64,000 nt of DNA from Amycolatopsis alkalitolerans (lineage in GTDB: Bacteria; Actinomycetota; Actinomycetes; Mycobacteriales; Pseudonocardiaceae): contig NZ_VDFW01000023.1 of assembly GCF_006152065.1 (NCBI RefSeq), forward strand, positions 43,978 to 107,977, given 5' to 3'. Positions 48,712-57,199 of this stretch are shown here, one piece after another (the first letter of the stretch is position 1; every line of letters starts with the position of its first letter). The position numbers and the translations under genes were made by a program. The notes below the pieces were generated by a model that did no database searches, was not told where the DNA came from, and was given only the letters and a program-made list of their open reading frames with translations.

Positions 48712-49458
48712 TTGGGGAACGAGTCGGGTTCCGAACTGGCCGCCGGTAGCGGCGGCCGGCTTTTTTCGACCGAACTGGCCGGGGTCCTGGGCGCGGGACC
48801 GGCCGATACGGCCACGTTGCTGCGAGGCGCCCGCCGGGTGGCCGAGCAGCCGGGCCGGTTCATTTCGTGGTTGCGGAATTCCGGTGCCGACGAGAAATGG
48901 GTGCGCGAGACGGTGGCGCGCTCGTACTGGCACCCCAATGGTTTCGCCAAACTCGCCGTGCATGTTTCCGGCGAACCGCAATTCCGGTTGCGTTTGCATG
49001 TGTGGCCGGCGGTACCCGGAGCGCCGGCCGGTGAATCGAATCCGCACAGCCATCGCTGGGATTTCGCGTCCACGGTGCTGGTGGGTACCGGTATGCACAT
49101 GGTCGAATACGCCGAATCCGCGAACGGCCGGCCGTACGACCGTTACCGCTACGGTGAGGATCCGGCCGATCCCGCGGCATTGCGGGCAGACGGCCACGCC
49201 CGGCTGAAGAAGACGGGGGCGCCCCATGTGTGGCGGGGCGGGTTGTACACGTGTAATACGAAGGTCGTGCACACCGTGGTGCCGGTCGACAATGGACTGA
49301 CCGCGACCGTGGTGGTGCAGGGGCCGCACCTGACGCGGTCGACAGTGGTCTATCGCGAACCTGGCCAGAGCGACGACCAGCCGAACCGGCCGCTGACCGA
49401 AGGCGATTTCCACCTCCTGGTCAAGGAGGTCATCACGGGTTGGGAGAACGGCGCGTGA
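48712..49458 (+). CDS. Cupin-like metal-binding protein of unknown function
   Basis: 248 residues from TTG 48712, which has CAGGGA at a good distance and follows the upstream stop by one base. The core looks like a cupin: H112 and H114 in ESNPHSHRWDFAS, H187 in NTKVVHTVVP, with strands between (STVLVGTGMHMVEY). The N-terminal 90 residues are helical. Three well-placed His could hold a metal, as in cysteine-dioxygenase-like enzymes, but no family is certain. The 3' end overlaps the deaminase-like gene by 4 bp. Confidence 0.68.
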   Translation: MGNESGSELAAGSGGRLFSTELAGVLGAGPADTATLLRGARRVAEQPGRFISWLRNSGADEKWVRETVARSYWHPNGFAKLAVHVSGEPQFRLRLHVWPAVPGAPAGESNPHSHRWDFASTVLVGTGMHMVEYAESANGRPYDRYRYGEDPADPAALRADGHARLKKTGAPHVWRGGLYTCNTKVVHTVVPVDNGLTATVVVQGPHLTRSTVVYREPGQSDDQPNRPLTEGDFHLLVKEVITGWENGA

Positions 49459-50039
49459 ACCTGCCATCCGGCGGGGTGCTGACGGACCGCGAAATCCGTC
49501 GGGCATACGAAGGCGGCGAACTGGTCGTCTCGCCGTGGGAAGACGGCATGGTGCGTCCGGCCGCGCTCAGCCTGCGATTGGGCGAGCACGCCTTCGTCCT
49601 GGAGAGCGACCAGTCCGTGGACGTGGCGGATCGCCGGACGTACCCCAAGATGCTGGAGCGGCTCCCGGACGAACGTGGCCGGCTGCGCCTCGAGCCGGGC
49701 GAGGTGCTGCTGGCACCGACCCTGGAGAAGGTCGGGCTGTCCGAGCGGCTCGCCGGGCTCGTCGACGGGACGAGCGACTACGCGCGCCTGGGGATCGGCG
49801 TCGTGCTGAGCGGCCAGGTCAGCCCGGGCTTCGGCCGCCGCAAACCCGGTGTGCTCACCCTCGAGATCGTGTCCCATCTGCGACACCCCGTGCTCTTGCG
49901 TCCGGGAGCGCGGATCTGCAATCTGATGCTGTTCGCCTCTACCGGCAGTGCCCGCGCGTACGACGAAATGCCGCACAACTATTCGAGCGATCAGGCGGTC
50001 GCTCCGTCCCGATTGGCAGACCATGTCCGGCCGGCCTGA
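49455..50039 (+). CDS. dCTP deaminase/dUTPase-superfamily protein (divergent)
   Basis: 194 residues with the Dcd fold: RPAALSLRLG (34-43), EVLLAPTLEKV (83-93), VDGTSDYARLG (103-113) and GVLTLEIVSH (132-141). The catalytic Glu (E137, E. coli E138), the Ser (S107) and the Arg of ARLG (R111) are kept. E. coli R110 is T106, S112 is D108 and the DPG Asp is S123. Fold and catalytic Glu are clear; a changed substrate or lost activity is possible. GTG 49455 overlaps the upstream stop. Confidence 0.78.
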   Translation: MNLPSGGVLTDREIRRAYEGGELVVSPWEDGMVRPAALSLRLGEHAFVLESDQSVDVADRRTYPKMLERLPDERGRLRLEPGEVLLAPTLEKVGLSERLAGLVDGTSDYARLGIGVVLSGQVSPGFGRRKPGVLTLEIVSHLRHPVLLRPGARICNLMLFASTGSARAYDEMPHNYSSDQAVAPSRLADHVRPA

Positions 50040-51099
50040 CGGCGAAGAGTGCCTCGGTGATCTCGGGGAGCGGCAGATCCTCGAGAAGGTGCTGAGGCCG
50101 CGCTACGCGGGCGTCGCCGGCTTCGGTGACGACGCCGCCGTCCTCGGCGTACCGATTGCGGACCGGGCGGGCGGTGAGCTGGTGGCCACCACCGACAGTT
50201 GCCCCACGCCGCTCGTCACCGTCCTCGGCGAGGCCGACCTGTTCCACACGGGCTGGCTGCTGGTCACGATCAACCTGTCCGATCTGGCTGCCGCCGGGGC
50301 GAGCCCGCTCGGCCTGGTGGTGAACTACACGCTGCCGGCCACGACGACGGTGCGCGAGTTCCAGCGGCTCCTCGACGGGGTCGATGCCTGCGTCGCCGAG
50401 CACGGCACGCGCGTGGTGGGCGGGGATCTGCGCGACGGCGGCACGATGCAGCTGTCCGCGACGGCGATCGGGCAGTGCCTGCCCGATCGGCGGCTGGGGC
50501 GCGCGGGGGCCTCGGCCGGGGACAGGCTGCTGCTGATCGGGCAGCCGGGCTACCTGTGGGCCTGGGCGTTCGTGGTGGCGGGGCGGGCGCGGCTGCCCGA
50601 GGCGCAACTGCGGCAGGTTCGCGATCGTGCCTTCCGGCCGACCGCGCAGCTGACCGCGGGGCGCGTGCTGGCCGAAAGTGGCGCCGTGCGCGCGACGATG
50701 GACGTCTCCGACGGGCTTTTCGCGACCGTGCGCACCCTGTGCGAGGCCAACGATCTCGGCGCCCGCATCGACGAGGACATCCGGCTCGACCCAGCCGTCG
50801 AATCGGTCTGTGAGCAGGCCGGTGTCCGCCCGTTCGATCTCGCGCAGACCTGGGGCGACTGGAGTCTCGTGGCGGCGGTGCCCGCCGGGAGTGTCGAGGC
50901 GGTCATCGCCGCGCTGGCGGCGGAGGCGGTCCCGGCGCGCGAGATCGGTGAACTGGCCGCGGCCGGTGGGGGCTACGTCCTGACCGGCCCCGGCGGCGAA
51001 AGGCCGTGGCAGGGCATCGCGCAGGAACGGTTCTCGTCGAGTTCCTGGCACGGCGACGGGCTGGACCGGATGTTGAGCGATCTCAGCCGGACCGGGTGA
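50023..51099 (+). CDS. ThiL-like (AIR-synthase-related) kinase
   Basis: 358 residues of the PurM/ThiL/SelD superfamily. GFGDDAAVL (about 33-41) and ATTDSCPTP bind Mg-ATP, INLSDLAAAGA (83-93) and VVGGDLRDGG (131-140) are ThiL signatures, and MDVSDGLFATV lies in the second domain. True ThiL phosphorylates thiamine phosphate; GGDTT of ThiL is GGDLR here, so another substrate is likely. ATG 50023 overlaps the deaminase-like gene by 17 bp. The four overlapping genes should be one transcript. Confidence 0.78.
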   Translation: MSGRPDGEECLGDLGERQILEKVLRPRYAGVAGFGDDAAVLGVPIADRAGGELVATTDSCPTPLVTVLGEADLFHTGWLLVTINLSDLAAAGASPLGLVVNYTLPATTTVREFQRLLDGVDACVAEHGTRVVGGDLRDGGTMQLSATAIGQCLPDRRLGRAGASAGDRLLLIGQPGYLWAWAFVVAGRARLPEAQLRQVRDRAFRPTAQLTAGRVLAESGAVRATMDVSDGLFATVRTLCEANDLGARIDEDIRLDPAVESVCEQAGVRPFDLAQTWGDWSLVAAVPAGSVEAVIAALAAEAVPAREIGELAAAGGGYVLTGPGGERPWQGIAQERFSSSSWHGDGLDRMLSDLSRTG

Positions 51100-51988
51100 G
51101 ATCGGTACTGGCCGCCAGTTCGGCGACCACCTCGAGCAGCCGCCGCAACGCCGGTTTCTCCATTTGTGGCAGCCAAACCACCTCTGTGCGCGCGGAATCT
51201 CCGTCGAGCGGCACGAACTCGACCCCGCTACGGCGGATGCTGTTCGCCGATTCGGCGAGACGCGTGACGCCGATTCCGGCCGCGACAAGGCCGAGGAGGT
51301 TCTGCACGCTCGACGCACGCTGTACGATCTGCGGCTCGAATCCGGCGGCGCGAAAGTCCTCGTCGTACTTGAGATGCCAGGGCGGCCACGAAGCGCGTTC
51401 GGTCAGTACCCACGGTTCGTCCGCGAGATCGGCGAGCGTCAGCCGGTCGCGGCGAGCGAGCGGATGGCCCGCCGGCAGCACCGCGCACACGCGCTCGGTG
51501 AGCAACGTGCGCGACGTCAGGTCGTCCACGAGCGGCGGCCGGGTGAACCCCGCGTCGTACCGGCCCGATCGCAGCCCGGTGACCAGACCGCCGATCGAAA
51601 CGTCCTCTGTGGACAGCTCGACGTCGGGGTAGCGTTCGCGGAACGCCCGCACGATCGGCGGCAGCAGGTAGTTCGCGGTGGAGGCCAGGAACGCCAGGCG
51701 CAGGCGGCCGGTCTCCCCACGGGCGGCGCGCTGCACCTGCCGCACCGCCTGCTCGGCGCGAGCGATGACCGCGCGGGCCTCGGGCAGGAACTGGGCACCG
51801 ACCTCGGTGAGCCGCGTGCCGCGCGTGTCCCGGTCGAACAACCGCACGCCCATCGCCCGCTCGAGCGCGGTGAGCTGCTGGGAAAGCGACTGCTGCGCGA
51901 TACCGAGCCGCGCCGCCGCGTTCGTGACGCTCAGCTCTTCCGCGACCGCGACGAAGTAGCGCAGTTGCCGCAGCTCAGGCACCCTCAC
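51083..51988 (-). CDS. LysR-family transcriptional regulator
   Basis: About 301 residues. HTH: LRYFVAVAEELSVTNAAARLGIAQQSLSQQLTALERAMGVRLFDR (in parts, residues 6-50), then an effector domain (RLAFLASTANYLLPPIVRAFRERYPDVEL). Start GTG 51988 (or 51982) follows the family N-terminus VPELRQLRYF. It diverges from the SDR gene and converges on the kinase gene (17-bp overlap). It probably regulates the SDR gene. Confidence 0.88.
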   Translation of the reverse strand: MRVPELRQLRYFVAVAEELSVTNAAARLGIAQQSLSQQLTALERAMGVRLFDRDTRGTRLTEVGAQFLPEARAVIARAEQAVRQVQRAARGETGRLRLAFLASTANYLLPPIVRAFRERYPDVELSTEDVSIGGLVTGLRSGRYDAGFTRPPLVDDLTSRTLLTERVCAVLPAGHPLARRDRLTLADLADEPWVLTERASWPPWHLKYDEDFRAAGFEPQIVQRASSVQNLLGLVAAGIGVTRLAESANSIRRSGVEFVPLDGDSARTEVVWLPQMEKPALRRLLEVVAELAASTDLTRSG

Positions 51989-52059
51989 AGGAACCGACTG
52001 TAGCCGCCGCAGGAAGCCGGTGTTGGACACGCCGGAGCCCGCGGTCGGAGGCTGGAACT

Positions 52060-52893
52060 ATGACAGGGAAACCTCGCGTCTGGCTGATCACCGGCTGCTC
52101 CTCCGGGTTCGGCAGGGAACTCGCGCTCGCCGCGCTCGCCGCCGGCGACTCCGTGATGGCGACCGCCCGCCGTCCCGAACAGCTCTCCTACCTCTCCGGC
52201 GACCGTGTCCGCACGTACGCGCTCGATGTGACGGACCCGGCGTCGGTCGAGGCAGCGGTCGACGCGACGCTGGCCGAGTTCGGGCGCATCGACGTCGTGG
52301 TGAACAACGCCGGGCATGGTTCGGTCGGCGCCGTCGAGGAGCTGACGATGGACGAGCTGCGGGCGCTGATGGAGGTCATGTTCTTCGGCGCGGTCTCGGT
52401 GACCAAGGCCGTCGTACCGCATCTGCGCGAGCAGGGCAGCGGGGCGGTCGTGCAGATGAGTTCGATGGGCGGGCAGCTGACCATGCCCGGATTCGGTGCC
52501 TACAGCGCGGCGAAGTTCGCGCTGGAAGGGCTTTCCGAGGCGTTGTCCGCGGAACTGGCGCCGTTCGGGGTGCGAGTACTGATCGTGGAACCCGGCGCGT
52601 TCCGCACGGAGTTCGGTGGCGCGCGCATGCACCGTTCACGCGAAATCGAGGCCTACCGGATCGCGACCGGCGGCACCCGCGCGGCCGTCGACACCATGGA
52701 CGGCACCCAGGAGGGCGACCCCGCGAAGGCGGCGGCCGCGATCCTGCGGGTCCTCGACAGCGACGAGCCACCGCTCAGGCTGGCTCTGGGCGGGGACGCC
52801 GTCGACGGGATCCGTGCTCACCAGGACCGGCTCCGCCAAGAGCTCGAAACCTGGGCCCCGGTGAGCACGGCGACCGCGTTAGACCAGGACTGA
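52060..52893 (+). CDS. Short-chain dehydrogenase/reductase
   Basis: 277 residues of the classical SDR group. Cofactor motif TGCSSGFGRELA (TGxxxGxG), NNAGHG, catalytic Ser in VVQMSSMGG, YSAAKFALEG with Tyr and Lys, and PGAFRTEF downstream. NADP use is likely from the residues after the Gly motif but not certain. ATG 52060. It diverges from the LysR gene by 71 bp, the usual sign of a regulated target, and converges on the MFS gene (15-bp overlap). Confidence 0.92.
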   Translation: MTGKPRVWLITGCSSGFGRELALAALAAGDSVMATARRPEQLSYLSGDRVRTYALDVTDPASVEAAVDATLAEFGRIDVVVNNAGHGSVGAVEELTMDELRALMEVMFFGAVSVTKAVVPHLREQGSGAVVQMSSMGGQLTMPGFGAYSAAKFALEGLSEALSAELAPFGVRVLIVEPGAFRTEFGGARMHRSREIEAYRIATGGTRAAVDTMDGTQEGDPAKAAAAILRVLDSDEPPLRLALGGDAVDGIRAHQDRLRQELETWAPVSTATALDQD

Positions 52894-54099
52894 CTCCCGC
52901 ACCGGCGACCGGACGGTGCCACGCAACGTCCACACGACCGCGGCGACCGCGAGAGCGGCGGCGCTGGCCGCGAGAAACGAGGCGGGCGGGCCGAATCGCT
53001 CCACGAGGTAACCGCTCACGGACTGCCCGAACGCCAGCCCGAGCGTGACCGCGGTGAGCACCCAGCCGAAGGCTTCGACGGCCGTGCCCTCGGGCGCGAC
53101 GAGTTCGATCGCCGCCGAATGCGTGGCCGACTGCGGGGTGATCACGGCTCCGGCCACGAGCATCGCCACCGCCAGACCCCACAGCGTCGACGGCCAGGCG
53201 AGCAGGGCGACGAGCAGGCCGAACGCGGCGAGCAGCACCGGCAGCCGTCGCGACATCGCGCGCGGCCACGGGCGCAGGCTGAACGCGATACCGAACCCGA
53301 CCGAACTGACCGACCAGACCGAAAGCAGCACGCCGCCGATCGCGGGCTGCCCGGCCTCGGTCGCCGCGGCCGGGGCGGCGACCTCGACGAACCCGATCAC
53401 GATGCCGAAGCCCAGCGCCGCGAGCGCAAGGGTGCGCATACCGGGACTGGCGAGCGCCCCGAGCAGCGGACGGTGCGCCGCCGGCGCCGGGCCCCAGGCG
53501 CGGACCGCGGGGCTGAGCGCGAACATCGTCGCGCCGGTGATCATGCAGAGCCCGCCCGCGACCATGCCGGTGCCCGGCCAGGGCGCGGTGACCAGCAGCC
53601 CGGCGATGCCGGGGCCGAGGATGAAGAACACCTCCATGCTGATCGCCTCGTAGGAGAAGGCGGCGTTCTTCGCGGTCTCGTCCGTGACGAGCCGCCCCCA
53701 CAGCGCGCGCGAGGCGGAGCCGACCATCGGTTCGGTGATGCCGATCCCGCTGCCGAGCAGCACGAGCACCGGGGTGGCCGCATGTGCCTCGATCGCGAAC
53801 GTGAGGGCGGCCATCGCGAGCGCGAACAGCGCGACCACGACCAGCAGCGGGCGCGTCGGGCCGAGGCGGTCGATCAGGCGGCCCTGGACGATCGCGCCGA
53901 CCGAGACGCCGACGAGTGAACCGGCCGATACCAGCCCGGCGACGGCGAACGATCCGGTCTCACGCTGCACGAACAGCAGGGCCGACAGGCCGATCATCGC
54001 GATCGGCAGGCGCGCGAGCAGCGAGGCCGCCAGCGGGCGGCCCGAGCCGGGCGTGGTGAGGGCGGCACGGTAGTCGGCAAGAGACACGGACTGGGACAT
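52879..54099 (-). CDS. MFS transporter
   Basis: 406 residues, about 12 membrane helices. LIDRLGPTRPLLV is a relaxed motif A; VLLGSGIGITEPMVGSASRALWG and SVWSVSSVGFGIAFSLRPW follow. It resembles DHA1-type exporters of actinomycetes. ATG 54099. Three interleaved GTACC/GGTAC half-sites sit directly upstream and are probably operator sequence. No regulator gene is next to it except the LysR/SDR pair at its 3' side. Confidence 0.87.
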   Translation of the reverse strand: MSQSVSLADYRAALTTPGSGRPLAASLLARLPIAMIGLSALLFVQRETGSFAVAGLVSAGSLVGVSVGAIVQGRLIDRLGPTRPLLVVVALFALAMAALTFAIEAHAATPVLVLLGSGIGITEPMVGSASRALWGRLVTDETAKNAAFSYEAISMEVFFILGPGIAGLLVTAPWPGTGMVAGGLCMITGATMFALSPAVRAWGPAPAAHRPLLGALASPGMRTLALAALGFGIVIGFVEVAAPAAATEAGQPAIGGVLLSVWSVSSVGFGIAFSLRPWPRAMSRRLPVLLAAFGLLVALLAWPSTLWGLAVAMLVAGAVITPQSATHSAAIELVAPEGTAVEAFGWVLTAVTLGLAFGQSVSGYLVERFGPPASFLAASAAALAVAAVVWTLRGTVRSPVRESVLV

Positions 54100-54101
54100 G
54101 A

Positions 54102-54136
54102 GTACCAGTATGCCGGACTCTGGTACGGCGGTACCA
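54102..54136. promoter_or_regulatory. Operator-like half-site array before the MFS gene
   Basis: GTACCAG (54102-54108) pairs with CTGGTAC (54120-54126), and TGGTAC (54121-54126) pairs again with GTACCA (54131-54136) around GGCG. The array begins 3 bp upstream of the start codon, so a bound repressor would block transcription or initiation. Confidence 0.65.
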
Positions 54137-54372
54137 TTTATTTTCCCGCCTGGGACCGGCAGGGTCTCGGTTAGGTAACGACTATCGGATTTTCCCCGAA
54201 CTCGCGCAACGAACCGGCCGCGACAGCGTCCTTCGGGGTGAACGGCCTTGAATTTCGGGGTAGGGGCCGTGGCATGGTTGACATAACAGAAGAACTCCCT
54301 CCGGACATCGGGTCGGGGCCTAAATTCCGGAGGGCGGGGAGCGCGGTCCGTCGGGGGATGGCCCGCGCAAAG

Positions 54373-54416
54373 CGAAGGACCGGTGCGCCACGTCGGGGGT
54401 GGCGCCCGGTCCTTCG
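54373..54416. terminator. Terminator-like hairpin
   Basis: CGAAGGACCGG-T-GCGCCAC (54373-54391) pairs with GTGGCGCCCGGTCCTTCG (54399-54416), 18 bp with one bulged base, followed by TTCG. It lies between crp and the MFS gene with no gene ending beside it, so it may end a small RNA or shield the MFS promoter. Confidence 0.55.
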
Positions 54417-54469
54417 TTCGGAGTGAGGCCTGCTCGCTGCGCTCGCCGGCTCACTCCGCCAATCACCTT

Positions 54470-54565
54470 GGGGGTCGAACCCCCAAACCCCCGGCAGGAG
54501 GGGCTCCGCCCCCCTGCACCCCCTGGTTGGGGGCTTCGCCCCTTGCCCCCTCGCCGGTGCCGGTT
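54470..54565. repeat. Dispersed repeat, copy 2 (inverted)
   Basis: Core 54470-54523 is the reverse complement of 36087-36140 with one mismatch. CGCCGGTGCCGGTT (54552-54565) matches the copy-1 flank. A 28-bp hairpin-forming segment sits between core and flank here, against 1 bp in copy 1, so the element is modular. It lies just downstream of crp. Confidence 0.88.
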
Positions 54566-54616
54566 GGGGGCGGGCGCCGGGTTGGGTGTTGGGGGTCGGT
54601 TGGGGTGTGGGGCTGG

Positions 54617-55291
54617 TTAGCGGGCGCGGCGGGCTAGGCGTTCTGGGTCCAGGATCAGGACGCTTTTGCCTTCCAGGCGCAGCCAGCCTCGGTGGGCGAA
54701 GTCCGCGAGCGCCTTGTTGACGGTCTCGCGGCTGGCGCCGACGAACTGGGCGATCTCCTCCTGGGTCAGGTCGTGGGTGACCCGCAGGATGCCCGCTTCC
54801 TGGCTGCCGAAGCGCTGGGCCAGTTGCAGGAGCGCGCGTGCCACGCGGCCCGGCACATCGGTGAAGATCAGTTCCGCGACCATGTTGTTGGTGCGGCGCA
54901 GCCGCCGGGCGATCACGCGCAGTAATTGCTCGGCGATCTCCGGACGTGTCGAGATCCACTTGCGCAGGGACGGGCGGTCCATCGTGACCGCCCGAACTTC
55001 CGTCACCGTCGTGGCGCTGCTCGTGCGCGGGCCGGGATCGAAGATGGACAGCTCGCCGAACATGTCCGACGGGCCCGCGATCCACAGCAGGTTCTCCCGG
55101 CCGTCCGGCGACTTGCGGCCGATCTTGACCTTGCCGGCCAGGATGATGTACAGCTTGTCGCCCGGCTCGCCCTCGGTGAAGATCACGTGACCCCGGGGGA
55201 ACTCCACCGTCTCCAAGGTCTGCGCGAGCGCCTCGGCCGCGGCCGGTTCCACCCCCTGGAAGATGCCCGCCCGGGCCAGGGTCTCGTCCAC
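54617..55291 (-). CDS. crp: cAMP receptor protein, Crp/Fnr family
   Basis: 224 residues, equal in length to M. tuberculosis CRP (Rv3676). The cyclic-nucleotide pocket shows [21 protein letters not shown] and [18 protein letters not shown]; the winged HTH shows [29 protein letters not shown] split over two helices. GTG 55291 is chosen over ATG 55306 because AGGAGG lies 6 bp before it and the protein then opens [15 protein letters not shown] like the mycobacterial CRP. A possible own-binding site lies at 55337. Confidence 0.95.
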   Translation of the reverse strand: MDETLARAGIFQGVEPAAAEALAQTLETVEFPRGHVIFTEGEPGDKLYIILAGKVKIGRKSPDGRENLLWIAGPSDMFGELSIFDPGPRTSSATTVTEVRAVTMDRPSLRKWISTRPEIAEQLLRVIARRLRRTNNMVAELIFTDVPGRVARALLQLAQRFGSQEAGILRVTHDLTQEEIAQFVGASRETVNKALADFAHRGWLRLEGKSVLILDPERLARRAR

Positions 55292-55336
55292 CTCGTGCCT
55301 CCTCATCGGTGGCGACCGCGGCCCCCAGTCGAGGGC

Positions 55337-55350
55337 GTGTCGCCGATCAC
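55337..55350. promoter_or_regulatory. Possible CRP site in the crp promoter
   Basis: GTGTCGCCGATCAC has the GTG-N8-CAC spacing of CRP sites. On the minus strand a TAGACT -10 box (55364-55359) would start transcription at about 55351, so the site would cover +1 to +14, a repression position. One half-site (ATCAC) fits the TCAC consensus, the other (GTGT) imperfectly. Confidence 0.4.
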
Positions 55351-55501
55351 TTGCGTGCAGTCTAGGCCGTTCAGGCGAGAACGCCGCACGGCTCGCCGCC
55401 GGGCGCGCTTCCGCCGCCCATGCGAGTGTTGGCGATCTCGTCCGATCGCCCAGCTTAATGGCCGCTGGAGGGGCGTCTGAGGTGGGGAGACAGGTGCGGT
55501 C

Positions 55502-55753
55502 TCAGGGGCGGGCCCGCTTGGTCCTCAGCCTGGCCGCCCTGCCGCCGAGCCGGCGCAGCCGGAACAGCTCCAGCGCGCGCCCGATCCCATGCCCGTAGAG
55601 CGCCTTGACCTCGTTGGGACGCGCCTGCTCGAGGAACTCCTCGACCTCTTCTTCCTGCACGGCGACATGTTTCAGGCGATTCTCGACGCGCTCCATCGCG
55701 AGCGCGAAGAACATCATGACGAGCGGCACAGCTACTACGAACAAGACGGTCAT
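55502..55753 (-). CDS. Small membrane protein (Rv3675-like)
   Basis: 83 residues: one N-terminal helix (VLFVVAVPLVMMFFALAMERVE), an acidic helix (HVAVQEEEVEEFLEQARP) and a basic C-terminus. ATG 55753 is chosen because the protein then begins at the helix and has GGGATCG upstream. Position between crp and nth equals Rv3675. Function unknown. Confidence 0.78.
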   Translation of the reverse strand: MTVLFVVAVPLVMMFFALAMERVENRLKHVAVQEEEVEEFLEQARPNEVKALYGHGIGRALELFRLRRLGGRAARLRTKRARP

Positions 55754-55847
55754 CGATCCCAGATCCTCGCTTGTGTCGGCTCGGTTCCTGCGCCAGGCCG
55801 TGTCGGCCACTCCGAAGTGCTCGTGGTGCCTTCCGTAGGCTATCGGG

Positions 55848-56609
55848 GTGCCACCCGCTGTTCGTTACGCCCCCCGGCAGGGTGACGGGGAGAGCCGGCT
55901 CGCGCTCGTGAGACGCGCCCGGCGGATGTTGCGTTGCCTCGGGGACGAGTTTCCCGACGCTCGCGCCGAACTCGACTTCACCAACCCCCTGGAACTGCTC
56001 GTCGCCGTGGTGCTTTCCGCGCAGACCACGGACGTGCGGGTCAACGAGGTCACCCCCGCCCTGTTCGCGAAGTACAAGACGGCCGCCGACTACGCGGGCG
56101 CGAACCGGACCGAGCTCGAGGAATTCCTCCGCCCCACCGGCTTCTTCCGCGCGAAGGCGAACTCGGTCCTCGGGCTCGGCGCGGCGCTGGTGGAGCGCTA
56201 CGGCGGCGAAGTGCCGAACAAGCTCCAAGACCTGGTCACCTTGCCCGGTGTCGGCCGCAAGACCGCGAACGTCGTGCTCGGCAACGCCTTCGGCATTCCG
56301 GGGATCACGGTGGACACCCATTTCGGGCGGCTCGTGCGCCGCTGGGGCTGGACGTCCGAAGAGGACCCGGTGAAGGTCGAGCACGCCGTCGGTGAGCTGA
56401 TCCCGCGCAAGGACTGGACGCCGCTGTCCAACCGGGTGATCTTCCACGGCCGCCGCGTCTGCCATTCGCGCAAACCGGCCTGCGGCGCGTGCCCGCTGGC
56501 GAAGGACTGCCCGTCCTACGGCACCGGCCCCACGGAGTTCGAGGAGGCCGCGAAGCTCGTCAAGGGCCCGGAACGGGAGCACATCCTGGCGATGGTGTCC
56601 GATCCGTGA
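55848..56609 (+). CDS. nth: Endonuclease III
   Basis: Bifunctional DNA glycosylase/AP lyase for oxidised pyrimidines. 253 residues: the helix-hairpin-helix [14 protein letters not shown] with the catalytic Lys, [11 protein letters not shown] with the catalytic Asp, and the 4Fe-4S loop C-X6-C-X2-C-X5-C ([17 protein letters not shown]). GTG 55848. A 25-residue tail extends beyond the E. coli enzyme. It overlaps the next gene by 4 bp, so nth-TlpA-NUDIX-marP form one operon. Confidence 0.96.
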   Translation: MPPAVRYAPRQGDGESRLALVRRARRMLRCLGDEFPDARAELDFTNPLELLVAVVLSAQTTDVRVNEVTPALFAKYKTAADYAGANRTELEEFLRPTGFFRAKANSVLGLGAALVERYGGEVPNKLQDLVTLPGVGRKTANVVLGNAFGIPGITVDTHFGRLVRRWGWTSEEDPVKVEHAVGELIPRKDWTPLSNRVIFHGRRVCHSRKPACGACPLAKDCPSYGTGPTEFEEAAKLVKGPEREHILAMVSDP

Positions 56610-57199
56610 CGACCGCGACGAAATGGGCACTGGCGGTGGGTGTGCTGGTCATCGGCGTGATCATCGCCGTGCTGCCCCGCGACCACGGCACCCCGGCCAA
56701 GAACACCCCCGGTCCCGATCTGTCGGCGGCGAGGGCCGCGGCGGCGCTGGCCCCGTGCCCCACCGGCACCGGTGAGGTCGCGCAGCTCAAGGGCGTTTCC
56801 GCGCAGTGCCTCGGTGACGGGTCCACGGTGGACCTCGGCAGCGCGCTCGCCGGGCACACCACGCTCGTGAACATCTGGGCGACCTGGTGCGAGCCGTGCA
56901 AGACCGAGCTTCCCGTGCTGAGCCGGTACGCCGCGGAGCCGGGTGCCGCGAAGGTCCTGGAGGTGCAGGTCGCCAGCACGGAGGCGGACGGCCTTGCGTT
57001 GCTGACCAAGCTCGGGGTGCACCTGCCGAGCGTCTTCGACGGGCAAGGATTGTCGGGCCCGGTGCGCACGGCGCTCAAACCGCCGCCTTCACTGCCGGCG
57101 TCGTACCTGGTCACGCCGGACGGGCAGGTGCGTTTCATCCAGAACCCACGCGTGTTCCACAACCCTGACGAGGTGCGAAAAGCCGTGGAGGGTTCGTGA
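56606..57199 (+). CDS. TlpA-like thioredoxin-fold protein, membrane-anchored (Rv3673c-like)
   Basis: 197 residues. An N-terminal helix ([18 protein letters not shown]) exports the domain; [17 protein letters not shown] carries the CXXC and [14 protein letters not shown] cis-Pro region follows ([13 protein letters not shown]). It should act as an extracytoplasmic thiol-disulfide reductase. GTG 56606 overlaps the nth stop. MarP downstream has a pair of Cys, possible substrates. Confidence 0.9.
   Translation: MTTATKWALAVGVLVIGVIIAVLPRDHGTPAKNTPGPDLSAARAAAALAPCPTGTGEVAQLKGVSAQCLGDGSTVDLGSALAGHTTLVNIWATWCEPCKTELPVLSRYAAEPGAAKVLEVQVASTEADGLALLTKLGVHLPSVFDGQGLSGPVRTALKPPPSLPASYLVTPDGQVRFIQNPRVFHNPDEVRKAVEGS

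Larger units (their letters stand above)
54100..54616. other. 517-bp palindrome-rich intergenic region
   Basis: No convincing gene; the open frame at 54238-54426 runs through hairpins with poor third-position GC. It holds, in order, the GTACC operator (54102-54136), a 9-bp inverted repeat CCCTCCGGA/TCCGGAGGG (54297-54305, 54326-54334), a terminator-like hairpin (54373-54416), a GAGTGAGGCC...GGCTCACTC repeat, and dispersed-repeat copy 2. Confidence 0.7.

Noticed and set aside
50023..51099. Genuine thiL (thiamine-monophosphate kinase)
   Set aside because: The GGDTT motif is changed to GGDLR and no thiamine genes are nearby; kept as ThiL-like.
54238..54426. 62-codon open frame (or 50 from ATG 54274) upstream of crp
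   Set aside because: Runs through a terminator-like hairpin and inverted repeats, with low GC at third positions in its first half; treated as non-coding.
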